From: Mucilaginibacter glaciei | GTDB lineage: Bacteria; Bacteroidota; Bacteroidia; Sphingobacteriales; Sphingobacteriaceae | Assembly: GCF_014773245.1 (NCBI RefSeq) | Contig: NZ_JACWMX010000008.1 | Span: 1 to 64,000, forward strand | DNA: 64,000 bases | Direction of reading: 5' to 3' | Shown here: positions 9,013 to 17,824 of the stretch, piece by piece | Position numbering within the stretch: position 1 is the stretch's first letter | How the letters are laid out: every line of letters starts with the position of its first letter | Notes under the pieces: generated by a model | The model's database searches: none | The model's input: the letters and a program-made list of their open reading frames with translations, nothing else | What the model was told of the DNA's origin: nothing | Program-made: the position numbers and the translations under genes

Positions 9013-9987
9013 CTAAAAATCAGTAATTTTTGGTGCGATGTACACTTTGCCGGCCCGGTAGAGCGCTTCTTCTTTATCTATTTGATGTTGTTGGTTTCTT
9101 GTCAGTTTTCGCTCAATCAGCTTATTCATATCGGGCTGCCCGGCATCCACCCATGCCGAAAACCAAAAGCTGCCCACGCTTAATATGGATGAGCGCATAC
9201 GCCGTTGCACCATACCTTTCAACATTCTGTTATAGGCCCTGCTGTAAGCTACCGAGTAGACCTTCACCTTGCGGTTGCCACGCTGCTCCATCGCATATTT
9301 GGTGCTATCGGTAAACTGTTTGTTCAGCATCCGTTCGAAACGCAAAACGGTATCTACACTTTTATAGGAAGAGCGGCAGATGCGAAAAGCTTCCGCCAAT
9401 GGGCTGGCTATGTAGCGTGCCTTACCCACATTGTAGTTATAATTATTACTGAACAGCTCCGGCAGGCGGCTTTCCCAAAGGGCATGCAGGCCGGTTTGGT
9501 TAGTCAGCTGACCATCGTAGTTTTGGGTGAGGTGTAACGGTACATGTGCGTCCGAAACATAATGCCCCAGGTTAGCCGATAGGGTGAGTATTGCCGTAGT
9601 ATCATGGGCTTTAAAAGCCTTAACCAACCAGTAATAGTTACTTGTAATAGCCCATGGAACGGTGCCGTATTTATTTAATGTATCGCTGGAGTACTTGGCT
9701 GCCGCGTCTATCCAGTGCTGGGGGATATCGCGAAAGGGCTGCTTGCCGTAATGGTCGGCATCTAAAAAGTGGTGTGGAGCTTCAGTGCTATCTACGTACC
9801 GCTTTTTATCGGCACTGACGGCGTGTTCGGTGATGAATTCGATGTTACTTTTGTAGAACCCCGCTATCGCCTTTGGCAACGTGAAAACCGCCAGCCGGTG
9901 AATGCGGTAATGCGCAAAGAAACCCCATGATGAGCAAAAAGTGATGATTACAATGCCTGTTAACAGGATGAGGATGGAGCGCTTCAT
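9013..9987 (-). CDS. Zinc-dependent phospholipase C / S1-P1-like protein
   Basis: 324 residues with an N-terminal hydrophobic segment (about 3-20). The first zinc ligands would come from 'WGFFAH' just after the signal. Other clustered His/Asp motifs are 'APHHFLDADHY', 'LGHYVSDAHVPLH' and 'GLHALWES', the ligand pattern of the trinuclear-zinc phospholipase C and S1/P1 nuclease fold. Exported hydrolase of phospholipids or nucleic acids is the best call; the two activities cannot be told apart here. The C-terminal tail (about 250-324) is charged and outside the core. It converges on dedA with no visible terminator between them. Confidence 0.8.
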   Translation of the reverse strand: MKRSILILLTGIVIITFCSSWGFFAHYRIHRLAVFTLPKAIAGFYKSNIEFITEHAVSADKKRYVDSTEAPHHFLDADHYGKQPFRDIPQHWIDAAAKYSSDTLNKYGTVPWAITSNYYWLVKAFKAHDTTAILTLSANLGHYVSDAHVPLHLTQNYDGQLTNQTGLHALWESRLPELFSNNYNYNVGKARYIASPLAEAFRICRSSYKSVDTVLRFERMLNKQFTDSTKYAMEQRGNRKVKVYSVAYSRAYNRMLKGMVQRRMRSSILSVGSFWFSAWVDAGQPDMNKLIERKLTRNQQHQIDKEEALYRAGKVYIAPKITDF

Positions 9988-10156
9988 TTTAAAGGTAAAT
10001 ATATAAATTTTGTCCGCCTGCTCCCCGACATAGCATGACGGGCAAGCGCTTTTATGAAAAAATCCAACAATCTAATTAATCCGATTAATCATCGTGTCAG
10101 AATAATTCCCTTAATTTGAAAAGTAAACTTTTACACCACTTACATCAACATTAATT

Positions 10157-11503
10157 ATGGATCGCAGAGAATTTATCACCTCGGGTACACTACTGGCTGC
10201 CGGTATTAGTATCCTGCCATCGGCAACAGTTTTTGGTAAAAACATGGATAAGGTTCGCCTTGGTTATATTGGCGTAGGCCTGCGTGGCCGCAACCATATA
10301 GACGAGGGTTTGCTGCGCGATGATGTAGAGATAGTGGCAATTTGCGATACGCAGGAGCAATCACTTGCAGAGTGCCGCAAACAGTTTGTTGAGAAAGGTA
10401 AAAAGCTTCCAGCCGAATACACCGGTGGGTTAGACGCTTATAAAAAACTATTGGCCCGCAAAGATATCGACGCGGTGATCATCGCTACGCCGTGGCAGTT
10501 TCATAAAGACCAGGCGGTGCATGCCATGCAAGCCGGTAAATATGTGGGCTGCGAGGTAATTGCAGGTTTAACGGTAGAAGATCACTGGGAAATAGTGCGT
10601 ACATCAGAAGCGACCAAAATGCCTTACATGACCTTGGAGAATGTTTGCTATCGCCGCGATGTAATGGCCGTACTAAATATGACCCGCCAGGGCCTGCTCG
10701 GCGAAATGATCCATTTGGAAGGGGGCTATCAGCACAACCTACGCAGTGTGTTGTTTAACGATGGTAAGCAATATTACGGCGGCGGGGTTGAGTTTGGCCC
10801 CAAAGCCATTAGCGAGGCGCAATGGCGTACCCAATATAATATTGATACCAATGGCGATATATACCCCACACATGGTGTTGGCCCGCTGATGCACTATGCC
10901 GATATTAATTATGGCAACAGGTTTACCAACCTCGTTTCCTTCGCATCCAAAGCGCGCGGGTTGGCCGCTTATGTGGAAGATAAAGCACCGGGTAGCCCTA
11001 ATGCGAAAATTAATTATAAAAACGGCGACGTGGTCACTACCATGATCAACTGTGCCAATGGCGAAACGGTGATGCTGTCGCACGATACGCATTTACCGCG
11101 ACCATACTCGTTAGGTTTTAGGGTACAGGGGACTAAGGGCTTATGGATGGATGTGAACCACTCGGTTTACATTGAAGGGAAATCGAAAAAAGATGACGTT
11201 TGGGACCCGGCTAAAGACTGGCTGGATAAATATGACCACCCGCTTTGGCAAAAATATGCCAAGACAGCCGAAGGTGCCGGTCACGGCGGGATGGATTTCT
11301 TCGTGTTCCAGGCGTTTATAGAATCGGTTAAGCGGAAGGTACAAACACCTATCGATGTCTATGATTCGGTAACCATGAGCGTGATCTTGCCGCTATCGGG
11401 TAAATCTATCGCAGAAGGTAACATGCCGCAGCCGTTCCCCGATTTTACCAAAGGTAAATGGAAAGATAGAAAGAGCGCCTTTGCTTTGAACGACGATTAT
11501 TAG
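10157..11503 (+). CDS. Exported Gfo/Idh/MocA-fold protein, GH109-like glycosidase
   Basis: 448 residues. The N-terminus MDRREFITSG is a twin-arginine signal, so the protein folds with NAD in the cytoplasm and is exported. A Rossmann domain follows with the GYIGVGLRGRNH nucleotide motif near residue 35 and 'AVIIATPWQFH' near 110. The 'LENVCYRRDVMAVLNM' and 'LEGGYQHNLR' segments are the conserved parts of GH109 alpha-N-acetylgalactosaminidases, which use NAD in a redox-assisted cleavage. Activity on GalNAc glycans is therefore a reasonable prediction, but other sugar oxidoreductases of the fold are possible. Single gene with its own terminator. Confidence 0.82.
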   Translation: MDRREFITSGTLLAAGISILPSATVFGKNMDKVRLGYIGVGLRGRNHIDEGLLRDDVEIVAICDTQEQSLAECRKQFVEKGKKLPAEYTGGLDAYKKLLARKDIDAVIIATPWQFHKDQAVHAMQAGKYVGCEVIAGLTVEDHWEIVRTSEATKMPYMTLENVCYRRDVMAVLNMTRQGLLGEMIHLEGGYQHNLRSVLFNDGKQYYGGGVEFGPKAISEAQWRTQYNIDTNGDIYPTHGVGPLMHYADINYGNRFTNLVSFASKARGLAAYVEDKAPGSPNAKINYKNGDVVTTMINCANGETVMLSHDTHLPRPYSLGFRVQGTKGLWMDVNHSVYIEGKSKKDDVWDPAKDWLDKYDHPLWQKYAKTAEGAGHGGMDFFVFQAFIESVKRKVQTPIDVYDSVTMSVILPLSGKSIAEGNMPQPFPDFTKGKWKDRKSAFALNDDY

Positions 11504-11549
11504 TGGGGCAGCGCAGGGTTTTCTTTAAAAGATATTAAAACGATAGATT

Positions 11550-11590
11550 GGCTTTGGCAATTTTAAAAAGTTGTCAAAGCCATTTCTTTT
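11550..11590 (+). terminator. Terminator of the GH109-like gene
   Basis: GGCTTTGGCAA pairs with TTGTCAAAGCC with one internal mismatch, followed by ATTTCTTTT. It lies 46 bases past the stop codon. Confidence 0.6.
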
Positions 11591-11616
11591 ATAGGAAGAT
11601 GTGAGCAAACAGAATA

Positions 11617-12153
11617 CTAATATTTCAAACCTATTCTTTTGGCTAAAAAGTGCAGTACCCAAATCGGGGTATAAAGCACCAATTTTTTATCTTCCTGAAA
11701 AGAAATTTCCCTGCCTTCTATTTTACCTCCGATGTACTGGCCAAACCAGGCAATGGCTAAAATAGCTGTACCTACCCATATTAACGGCGGGCCTCCGGCT
11801 ATATCCCAGGCTGCCAGTTTCGATACGCCGTAGCTTAAGGCAAAAAGTACCAGCAATAGTGTATAAGACAGGTTCGGGGAGATCTTCAACGTGTAATAAA
11901 CGCTGAAAGCGATAACAAACGATGCCCAGTTAAACATAACATTGTATCGGCCTAAAAACTTCAAATAGGGAAAGGGAATAGCCCAGGTTATGGCCAATAT
12001 GCCTAATAACATTAGCGGTACACAAACAAAGTGCAGCAGCAAGTTAGTTGGATTTTGATGACTGGCGTTTAGCCTGCTAAAATAAACCTCGACCGGGCGC
12101 AGGTTTTCCGGTATGCGGATAGTTTTTTTAGTATTGAGATGTTGCTTCGCCAT
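11617..12153 (-). CDS. DUF962 / Mpo1-like membrane protein
   Basis: 178 residues from the ATG at 12153. A start ten codons earlier would lie inside the rny terminator hairpin, so I prefer the MAKQHLNT start. The segment 'YFSRLNASHQNPTNLLLHFVCVPL' (about 21-44) is the DUF962/Mpo1 signature, with conserved H, N and H residues. Several membrane segments and a 'GQYIGGKIEGRE' loop follow. Yeast Mpo1 is an iron-dependent dioxygenase that shortens 2-hydroxy fatty acids; the same reaction in this bacterium, whose relatives make hydroxylated sphingolipids, is inference. Confidence 0.85.
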   Translation of the reverse strand: MAKQHLNTKKTIRIPENLRPVEVYFSRLNASHQNPTNLLLHFVCVPLMLLGILAITWAIPFPYLKFLGRYNVMFNWASFVIAFSVYYTLKISPNLSYTLLLVLFALSYGVSKLAAWDIAGGPPLIWVGTAILAIAWFGQYIGGKIEGREISFQEDKKLVLYTPIWVLHFLAKRIGLKY

Positions 12154-12154
12154 A

Positions 12155-12198
12155 ATAAAAAAGCCCTCTCTCCTGATGAACACCGGGAAAAAGGGCTC
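12155..12198 (-). terminator. Terminator of rny
   Basis: On the minus strand AGCCCT (12197-12192) pairs with AGGGCT (12167-12162) across a 24-base loop, followed by six T. It sits just past the rny stop and immediately before the ATG of the DUF962 gene. Confidence 0.65.
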
Positions 12199-12212
12199 AA
12201 ATTTAAGGTTAA

Positions 12213-13778
12213 TTATTTTGCGAATGCTACCGAACGGGTTTCCCTTATCACGGTAACTTTTATCTGACCCGGATAGGTCATTTCTGTCTGGATCCGGTTA
12301 GATATATCAGCAGCCAATACTTCTGATTGTGCATCTGAGATCTTTTCGCTCTCTACCACAACACGCAATTCACGGCCTGCCTGTATCGCAAATGTTTTCT
12401 CAACGCCAGGATATGATAATGCAAGCTCCTCCAGCTCTTTTAAACGCTTGATGTAACTTTCTACCACTTCGCGGCGTGCACCCGGCCTTGCGCCTGATAT
12501 AGCATCACACACCTGAATGATAGGTGATAACATGGAGGTCATCTCTACCTCGTCGTGGTGGGCGCCAATAGCATTACACACTTCCGGGTGTTCTTTATAT
12601 TTTTCGGCCAGTTGCATACCTAAAATTGCGTGTGGCAATTCCGGGTTATCATCAGGTACCTTACCAATATCATGCAGTAAGCCTGCGCGTTTCGCCATTT
12701 TTACATTCAGCCCAAGTTCTGCCGCCATCGTAGCGCAGAAGTTAGCAACCTCGCGTGAGTGCTGTAGCAGGTTTTGCCCATATGAAGAGCGGTAACGCAT
12801 ACGGCCCACCATTCTGATCAGTTCCGGGTGTAAGCCGGTAATACCTAAATCGATCACGGTACGCTCGCCTATCTCAACAATTTCTTCTTCTATCTGCTTT
12901 TTTGTTTTGGCAACAACTTCCTCAATACGTGCCGGGTGGATCCGTCCGTCAGTCACCAAACGGTGCATGGCCAGGCGGGCAATCTCCCTGCGTACCGGGT
13001 CGAAGCCTGATAGGATGATCGCCTCGGGGGTATCATCTACGATGATCTCGATACCGGTTGCCGCTTCCAGCGCACGGATATTACGACCTTCGCGACCGAT
13101 GATACGACCCTTGATCTCATCATTTTCGATATTGAAGATCGATACCGTGTTCTCGATAGCACTTTCTGTAGCGGTACGTTGAATGGTTTGGATAACTATC
13201 TTTTTAGCTTCTTTGGTAGCGGTAAGCTTGGCTTCGTCAACAATATCCTTGATCTGGGCCATTGCCTTGCTGCGGGCCTCTTCGCGCAGGTTATCAATCA
13301 GCTGATTTTTGGCATCTTCTGCGCTTAAACCGGCAATGGTTTCTAACTGCTCCACGTGCTGGTTCTTCAACACTTCTACTTCTTCCTGTTTTTTGATAAG
13401 GTTATCGGTTTGGGCTTCCAGTTTTTTACGAACGCCATCTATTTCGTTTTCTTTACGGGTAAGGTTGTCCAGTTTCTGGTTAAACGATTGTTCTTTTTGT
13501 TTGATGCCGTTTTCGCGCTGGTTCAACACATTGTTTTTGGCATTTACTTCCTGCTCATGCTCGGCCTTGAGTTGTAAAAATTTCTCTTTTGCTTCTAACT
13601 GACGGTTCTTTTTCAAGATCTCGGCGTTGTTTTCCGCATCCTTTAAAATCTTCTTTACCTTATTCTGGGCATTTACTTCCTGGTCTTTGAAAAGTTTGCG
13701 TAACAGGAAACGGCCTATGACAATGCCGGTAGGGACCCCGATGAGGAGCCCGATTATTAAGTACAAAAATGTGTTCAT
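12213..13778 (-). CDS. rny: Ribonuclease Y
   Basis: 521 residues, normal for the membrane-anchored endoribonuclease that starts mRNA decay. Domain order is classic: a single N-terminal membrane helix ([18 protein letters not shown]), a long coiled coil (about 30-200), a KH domain with '[15 protein letters not shown]' (about 220-280), and an HD domain with HDIGK and 'HHDE' metal ligands (about 335-430). The C-terminus '[18 protein letters not shown]' is conserved. It lies downstream of zapA and a structured RNA on the same strand. Confidence 0.97.
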   Translation of the reverse strand: MNTFLYLIIGLLIGVPTGIVIGRFLLRKLFKDQEVNAQNKVKKILKDAENNAEILKKNRQLEAKEKFLQLKAEHEQEVNAKNNVLNQRENGIKQKEQSFNQKLDNLTRKENEIDGVRKKLEAQTDNLIKKQEEVEVLKNQHVEQLETIAGLSAEDAKNQLIDNLREEARSKAMAQIKDIVDEAKLTATKEAKKIVIQTIQRTATESAIENTVSIFNIENDEIKGRIIGREGRNIRALEAATGIEIIVDDTPEAIILSGFDPVRREIARLAMHRLVTDGRIHPARIEEVVAKTKKQIEEEIVEIGERTVIDLGITGLHPELIRMVGRMRYRSSYGQNLLQHSREVANFCATMAAELGLNVKMAKRAGLLHDIGKVPDDNPELPHAILGMQLAEKYKEHPEVCNAIGAHHDEVEMTSMLSPIIQVCDAISGARPGARREVVESYIKRLKELEELALSYPGVEKTFAIQAGRELRVVVESEKISDAQSEVLAADISNRIQTEMTYPGQIKVTVIRETRSVAFAK

Positions 13779-13795
13779 TACTTTAGGTTATATAA

Positions 13796-13965
13796 ATAAA
13801 AAAAACCGCAACTAAACTTCTAAGTGTCATGTATTGTAAAAACCTCTCTCAGGATGTTGTGAATCACGGGTTACCGTTAAATACACGATCAACGCATGCC
13901 TCTTTGATCCGTAGATATTGAAGCGTTAAGTTTTTAATAGTGAAACTTAAAATTTAACTGCGGTT
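13796..13965 (-). ncRNA. Structured non-coding RNA between zapA and rny, candidate 6S RNA
   Basis: About 170 bases with a long closing helix and a terminator-like end. On the minus strand, 13965-13953 pairs with 13816-13804 over 13 bp (two G-U pairs). After a one-base bulge at 13817, 13952-13945 pairs with 13825-13818 over 8 bp. An internal loop of 8 and 11 bases follows, then 13936-13930 pairs with 13843-13837 over 7 bp, closing an 86-base apical part. The 3' strand of the closing helix runs straight into a T-run (13796-13805), so transcription probably ends there. A rod with a large internal bubble, about 170 nt, fits 6S RNA, which mimics an open promoter and binds RNA polymerase. Placing it in 6S is inference from shape and size; no covariance model was run. 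Confidence 0.6.
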
Positions 13966-14072
13966 AAATCTTAATGTGCTCGTTTTAGTTAAAAGCTTAA
14001 AGTTAAAAGCCGAAAGCCGTTTATCGCTTTGTACTTTACACTTTTTAACTTCTTACTTATTTTTAAAGAACG

Positions 14073-14366
14073 TTATTGTTTCGAAAAAAAATCGTTCAGC
14101 AAATGATCTAACTGGTAAACTTTCTCGGCTACTTCGGTATCATCCGTAGTAACTTTCTTATCCGCTTTTAATGACGATGTTGCGTAATGCAGCACACACA
14201 TTGAAAGCAGATCCTGTTTATCCCTAACCGCGTAATTCTCCTGGTACTCTTTTATACGGTCGTTGATCAGCTTAGCTGCCCTTCTTATAATCTCTTCTTC
14301 TTCCATGTTTACCTTTAAGGGGTAAACTCTGTCAGCAATATTTATTTTTATTGAGATTTCTCCCAT
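14073..14366 (-). CDS. zapA: Cell division protein ZapA
   Basis: 97 residues. The opening 'MGEISIKINIADRVYPLKV', the helix 'EEIIRRAAKLINDRI' and the segment 'DLLSMCVLHYATS' match the ZapA family of small proteins that bundle FtsZ protofilaments at midcell. The C-terminal half (about 50-97) should form the coiled coil that makes ZapA tetramers. It starts 21 bases after a small coiled-coil gene on the same strand, and the two are probably co-transcribed behind pheT. Confidence 0.9.
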   Translation of the reverse strand: MGEISIKINIADRVYPLKVNMEEEEIIRRAAKLINDRIKEYQENYAVRDKQDLLSMCVLHYATSSLKADKKVTTDDTEVAEKVYQLDHLLNDFFSKQ

Positions 14367-14387
14367 CTGAGCTTTTCACTTTCTGCG

Positions 14388-14678
14388 TTACTTTTTCAGC
14401 AACACAATACACTTATCTATTTCCTGCACAAAGTCGTTAATTTTTTGCTTAATGTCAACACTTTTTTCATTTGTTTCTGAAAAAGATTTTGCCAGTTTCA
14501 ATACACGAAGCTTCTCTTCCAGGTCTTTTGTTTTATTAGTGCTGGCTTTTATCGCCACGTTTAACGCCTCGCTCTCCAATTTAAGCAGGTCATTCTCTTC
14601 CTGCAAAGCAGCACAAAGCTCAATTAACCGCTCTGTTTTTTCTACAACTTTATTTAATTGTTCTGCTACTGAGGCCAT
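14388..14678 (-). CDS. Small coiled-coil protein upstream of zapA (ZapB-like by context)
   Basis: 96 residues, almost entirely heptad-patterned helix (for example 'ELCAALQEENDLLKLESEALN' near 20-40), with no signal peptide and no Cys-rich or catalytic motif. The short coiled coil next to zapA suggests a divisome partner analogous to ZapB, but sequence alone does not prove homology. The gene lies between pheT and zapA on the minus strand, separated from pheT by a palindromic A/T-rich stretch. Confidence 0.7.
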   Translation of the reverse strand: MASVAEQLNKVVEKTERLIELCAALQEENDLLKLESEALNVAIKASTNKTKDLEEKLRVLKLAKSFSETNEKSVDIKQKINDFVQEIDKCIVLLKK

Positions 14679-14683
14679 TTCTT

Positions 14684-14789
14684 AATTAGTGATTTATTGA
14701 ATTAGCGAGTTGTTCAATTAGTGATTTAGCGAATTAGTGATTTAGTGAATATTCCAAATCACTAATTCATTCCCTCACTAATTCACTAA
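14684..14789. repeat. Degenerate TTAGTGA-word inverted repeat after pheT
   Basis: About 105 bases made of variants of (A)ATTAGTGATTTAGTGA on the left and the complement TCACTAATTCACTAA on the right, so the transcript can fold into a long imperfect hairpin. It fills the gap between the pheT stop and the coiled-coil gene. It may act as a partial terminator or an RNA-stabilising structure. Confidence 0.7.
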
Positions 14790-17189
14790 TTATTTCCTTA
14801 TTTCTGCTCCTGCTTCTTTGCCTAAATTATAAATTAATTTTTGCATCAGGGCATCAATCGCTTTATCTGTTAAAGTTTTCTCGGTGTCTTGCAGTACAAA
14901 GCTCAGCGCGTATGATTTTTTACCGGCAGGCAATTTATCGCCCTGGTAAACATCAAACACGTTCACTTCCTTCAGCAGTTTTTTGTCCGTCCGCGTTGCT
15001 ATTTGCTTTAACTGTCCAAAGGTTATGGCTTTATCTATCAGCATGCTCAAATCCCTGCGTACTGCCGGGAATTTACTTACCTCCTGGTAAATAATCGCAT
15101 TCTTACGCACCAGGTTCAACACCAGGTCAAAGTTAAAGTCGGCGTAAAACACTTCCTTATCCACATCAACCTTTTTTAAGGCCGCCGGTGCTACCGAACC
15201 TAATGCAACCAGTACTTTATTGCCGCGCAGGTATTGCAGGCCGTAGGCCAGATTATTTGCGGCGGTGTCTTCTACCGTAAAATCCGTAACGTTTAGCTTT
15301 TTAAGGATGCCGTCTACAATTGCCTTCAGGTTGTAAAAGCTGGCCGCAGTTTGTTTGCGGTTCCATTGCTCGCCTGTGTTGGCTCCCGTTAAAAAGATGC
15401 TGAAACGTTGTGCCTCCACATATTTTTCATCTACAAAGCTGTAGATCTTGCCAAACTCGTACAGTTTCAGATCGGCCACCCTGCGGTTTTGGTTGTACGC
15501 TACGGCCTCTAAGCCCGAGAACAGCATACTTTGGCGCATTACATCCAGGTCGCTGCTTAAGGGGTTCAATATCTTTACGGCATGCTCAATATCGTCCGAA
15601 TAGCTTGATTTGGTGAGCGAGTTACCCATGATCTCGTTAAAACCGTTAGCGGTTAACAGGTCAGATATCGCATTCTGCACGGTATCACGCTCGGGCCTGT
15701 TAGAGGTGTTGAGCGATGCACGGATCTGTACAGGGATCTCAATATTGTTGTACCCGTAGATCCGTAAGATCTCTTCTACCACATCCACTTCGCGGGTTAC
15801 ATCCACACGGTAAGGGGGTACTTTAAGGGATAAGCCTTCGGCGGTTTCATTTACAATGGCTATATCCAGCGCAGTGATAATGCCTTTGATGGTATCATTA
15901 CCAATGGCTTTGCCGATCAGCCGGTCGATATTCTTATAGCTCACCTCCACTTCAAACGGTGCTATAGGTGCAGGATAATGGTCAAAAATGTCCGTCGATA
16001 CCTTACCACCCGCAACTTCCTGTATCAGCAGGGCTGCACGTTTGAGGGCAAACACCGTCATATCCGGATCGGTACCCCTTTCAAAACGGAACGAAGCATC
16101 GGTTTTTAAACCGAACCTTTTTGAGGTTTTACGTACCGCTACCGAATTGAAGTAAGCACTCTCTAAAAAGATGCTGGTGGTGCTTTCGCTTACGCCGCTT
16201 TTTGCACCGCCAAATACACCGGCAATACACATCGGCTCATCGGCGTTGCAGATCATCAGGTCATCGGCATGCAGCTTGCGCTCTACATCATCTAAAGTTT
16301 TAAAAACGGTGCCCTCTGTTACGTTTTTTACAATCACCTTATTACCGGTAATGGCAGCGGCATCAAAAGCATGCAGGGGCTGGCCCAGTTCATGCAGTAC
16401 GTAATTAGTAACATCAACCACGTTGTTAATGCTGCGTACACCAATAACGGCCAAACGCTCTTTTAACCAAGCTGGCGAATCTTTTACCTCGACCCCCGTA
16501 ATAGTCAAACCCGAGTAGCGCGGGGCCGATTGCTCGTTCTCTACAACTACCTCTATTTTGCTCGCTGTATTGTCTACTTTAAACGCAGATACATCAGGCT
16601 TTTTGATGCCCAGTTTCAGGAAGGCTGCAATATCGCGCGCCGTACCCAGGTGCGATGCCGCATCGGCACGATTGGGGGTAAGGCCAATCTCGTACATGTA
16701 GTCGTCGTTCAGCTTAAAGTAGTCTTTAGCTAACGTGCCTACGGCGGTATCGGCATCCAGCACCATAATACCGGCATGATCGGTACCCAGGCCTATCTCA
16801 TCCTCGGCACATATCATCCCTTCAGATACTTCGCCGCGGATCTTTGATTTATTGATCTTAAAAGGCTCGCCAACAGTGGGGTATATCATGGTGCCCACAG
16901 TAGCTACAACTACCTTTTGGCCTGCGGCAACGTTATGCGCACCGCAAACTATCTGCAAAGGCTCCACACCGCCTACATCAACTTTTGTAATATGCAGGTG
17001 ATCGCTGTTAGGGTGGTCAATACAATCCTGCACATAGCCGATAATGAGGCCCTCAAGCCCGCCTGGGATAGCCTGCACTTTCTCCAGGCTTTCTACCTCC
17101 AAACCGGTACCCGTTAGTATTTTAGATAATTCTTCGGGGCTTTTATCCGTCTCGATGAATTCTTTAAGCCAATTGTACGATATCTTCAT
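14790..17189 (-). CDS. pheT: Phenylalanine-tRNA ligase beta subunit
   Basis: 799 residues, the full length of the long bacterial PheT that charges tRNA-Phe together with PheS. Domains in order: B1 (about 1-40), a tRNA-binding EMAP-like domain ('GYVQDCIDHPNSDHLHITKVDVGG', about 40-155), B3/B4 (about 210-385), the B5 domain, the catalytic-like core, and the C-terminal anticodon-binding FDX-ACB fold ('KFPAVRRDLSMLIDKAITFGQL' to the end). pheS is not in the window, so the two subunits are encoded apart. A -7-like TATCTTTG on the minus strand (17198-17205) lies just upstream of the ATG. Confidence 0.97.
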   Translation of the reverse strand: MKISYNWLKEFIETDKSPEELSKILTGTGLEVESLEKVQAIPGGLEGLIIGYVQDCIDHPNSDHLHITKVDVGGVEPLQIVCGAHNVAAGQKVVVATVGTMIYPTVGEPFKINKSKIRGEVSEGMICAEDEIGLGTDHAGIMVLDADTAVGTLAKDYFKLNDDYMYEIGLTPNRADAASHLGTARDIAAFLKLGIKKPDVSAFKVDNTASKIEVVVENEQSAPRYSGLTITGVEVKDSPAWLKERLAVIGVRSINNVVDVTNYVLHELGQPLHAFDAAAITGNKVIVKNVTEGTVFKTLDDVERKLHADDLMICNADEPMCIAGVFGGAKSGVSESTTSIFLESAYFNSVAVRKTSKRFGLKTDASFRFERGTDPDMTVFALKRAALLIQEVAGGKVSTDIFDHYPAPIAPFEVEVSYKNIDRLIGKAIGNDTIKGIITALDIAIVNETAEGLSLKVPPYRVDVTREVDVVEEILRIYGYNNIEIPVQIRASLNTSNRPERDTVQNAISDLLTANGFNEIMGNSLTKSSYSDDIEHAVKILNPLSSDLDVMRQSMLFSGLEAVAYNQNRRVADLKLYEFGKIYSFVDEKYVEAQRFSIFLTGANTGEQWNRKQTAASFYNLKAIVDGILKKLNVTDFTVEDTAANNLAYGLQYLRGNKVLVALGSVAPAALKKVDVDKEVFYADFNFDLVLNLVRKNAIIYQEVSKFPAVRRDLSMLIDKAITFGQLKQIATRTDKKLLKEVNVFDVYQGDKLPAGKKSYALSFVLQDTEKTLTDKAIDALMQKLIYNLGKEAGAEIRK

Positions 17190-17197
17190 TATAACGG

Positions 17198-17205
17198 CAA
17201 AGATA
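17198..17205 (-). promoter_or_regulatory. Probable -7 promoter element of pheT
   Basis: The minus strand reads TATCTTTG, matching the Bacteroidota TAnnTTTG consensus, 8 bases upstream of the start codon. The -33 region 19 bases further up is only T-rich, so the promoter is partly supported and the leader would be very short. Confidence 0.4.
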
Positions 17206-17269
17206 CAATTTAGGCAGAAAGGTAAAAGGATGAAAGGTGAAAGGTTTTTGATGTGGAATGATTAGTAAA

Positions 17270-17303
17270 CAAAACGCGTCATTGCTGTGAAGCAATGACG
17301 CGT
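17270..17303 (-). terminator. Terminator of the small acidic protein gene
   Basis: A perfect 13-bp stem (17274-17286 with 17291-17303) and GTGA/TCAC tetraloop, followed on the minus strand by TTTTGTTT. It lies 25 bases past the stop of the acidic protein gene. Confidence 0.8.
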
Positions 17304-17328
17304 AGGAATGTTTGATGACGATTATAGA

Positions 17329-17568
17329 CTATTTGTCTTCGTCTTTTTCTGTTTTAATATCATCCAGGTTGAGGGTGTATGATGGTTCTGCTGCCTCGTA
17401 CGCCTGGTTTGCCTGGTCGGTTTCATCCGTTTCGCCAATTGGTTCATTGGTTTCTTCAAAACCATTGCTATGAATATCCTGCTGGCTCATCTGGTCATCA
17501 TTTTCTGTTTGCGCTAACTGATCGTCCTGTTGCAGCATATCGTCTTGTTCTTCGGGTTGGTTTATCAT
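17329..17568 (-). CDS. Small acidic disordered protein, function unknown
   Basis: 79 residues dominated by D, E, Q, N and T with almost no hydrophobic core; only 'PSYTLNLDDIKTEKDED' at the C-terminus has mixed composition. It is predicted to be intrinsically disordered and cytoplasmic, with no signal or membrane segment. A strong dedicated terminator argues that the gene is real. Composition recalls two other small hydrophilic proteins at 61810 and 62424, but they are not visibly homologous. I do not recognise a family. Confidence 0.6.
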   Translation of the reverse strand: MINQPEEQDDMLQQDDQLAQTENDDQMSQQDIHSNGFEETNEPIGETDETDQANQAYEAAEPSYTLNLDDIKTEKDEDK

Positions 17569-17653
17569 GGTGTGTTAGTTTTTGATTTGTTAAAGTAGAA
17601 CGCTGTAATGTCTGCCTTGTTTGCGGTAGCCACGATTTAGGTGACGGTGGTTT

Positions 17654-17700
17654 CTTGTCCGGTCTGTTCGCAATGTCCGCACAGGGAGCGGACGGACAAG
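17654..17700. repeat. Palindromic repeat family B, copy 1
   Basis: Starts CTTGTCCGG and ends CGGACGGACAAG, with 'TCCGCACAGG' in the middle. The ends are complementary, so it can form a hairpin. A close copy lies at 19209-19255 near rpsT. Confidence 0.7.
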
Positions 17701-17720
17701 GTAGCAATACTTTACCAATA

Positions 17721-17805
17721 TGTCATTGCGAGCGATAGCGTGGCAATCTCAGCATATCCGCATGTCCTATGAGATTGCCGCATCGCTGCGCTCTTCGCAA
17801 TGACA
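17721..17805. repeat. REP-like palindromic repeat family A, copy 1
   Basis: Left arm TCATTGCGAGCGATAGCGTGG plus CAATCTC, right arm GAGATTGCCGC plus a degenerate complement ending TTCGCAATGACA. The whole unit is about 85 bases and imperfectly self-complementary. A second copy is at 62880-62964. Confidence 0.75.
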
Positions 17806-17824
17806 TAGTGGTTAAGATCTGACA

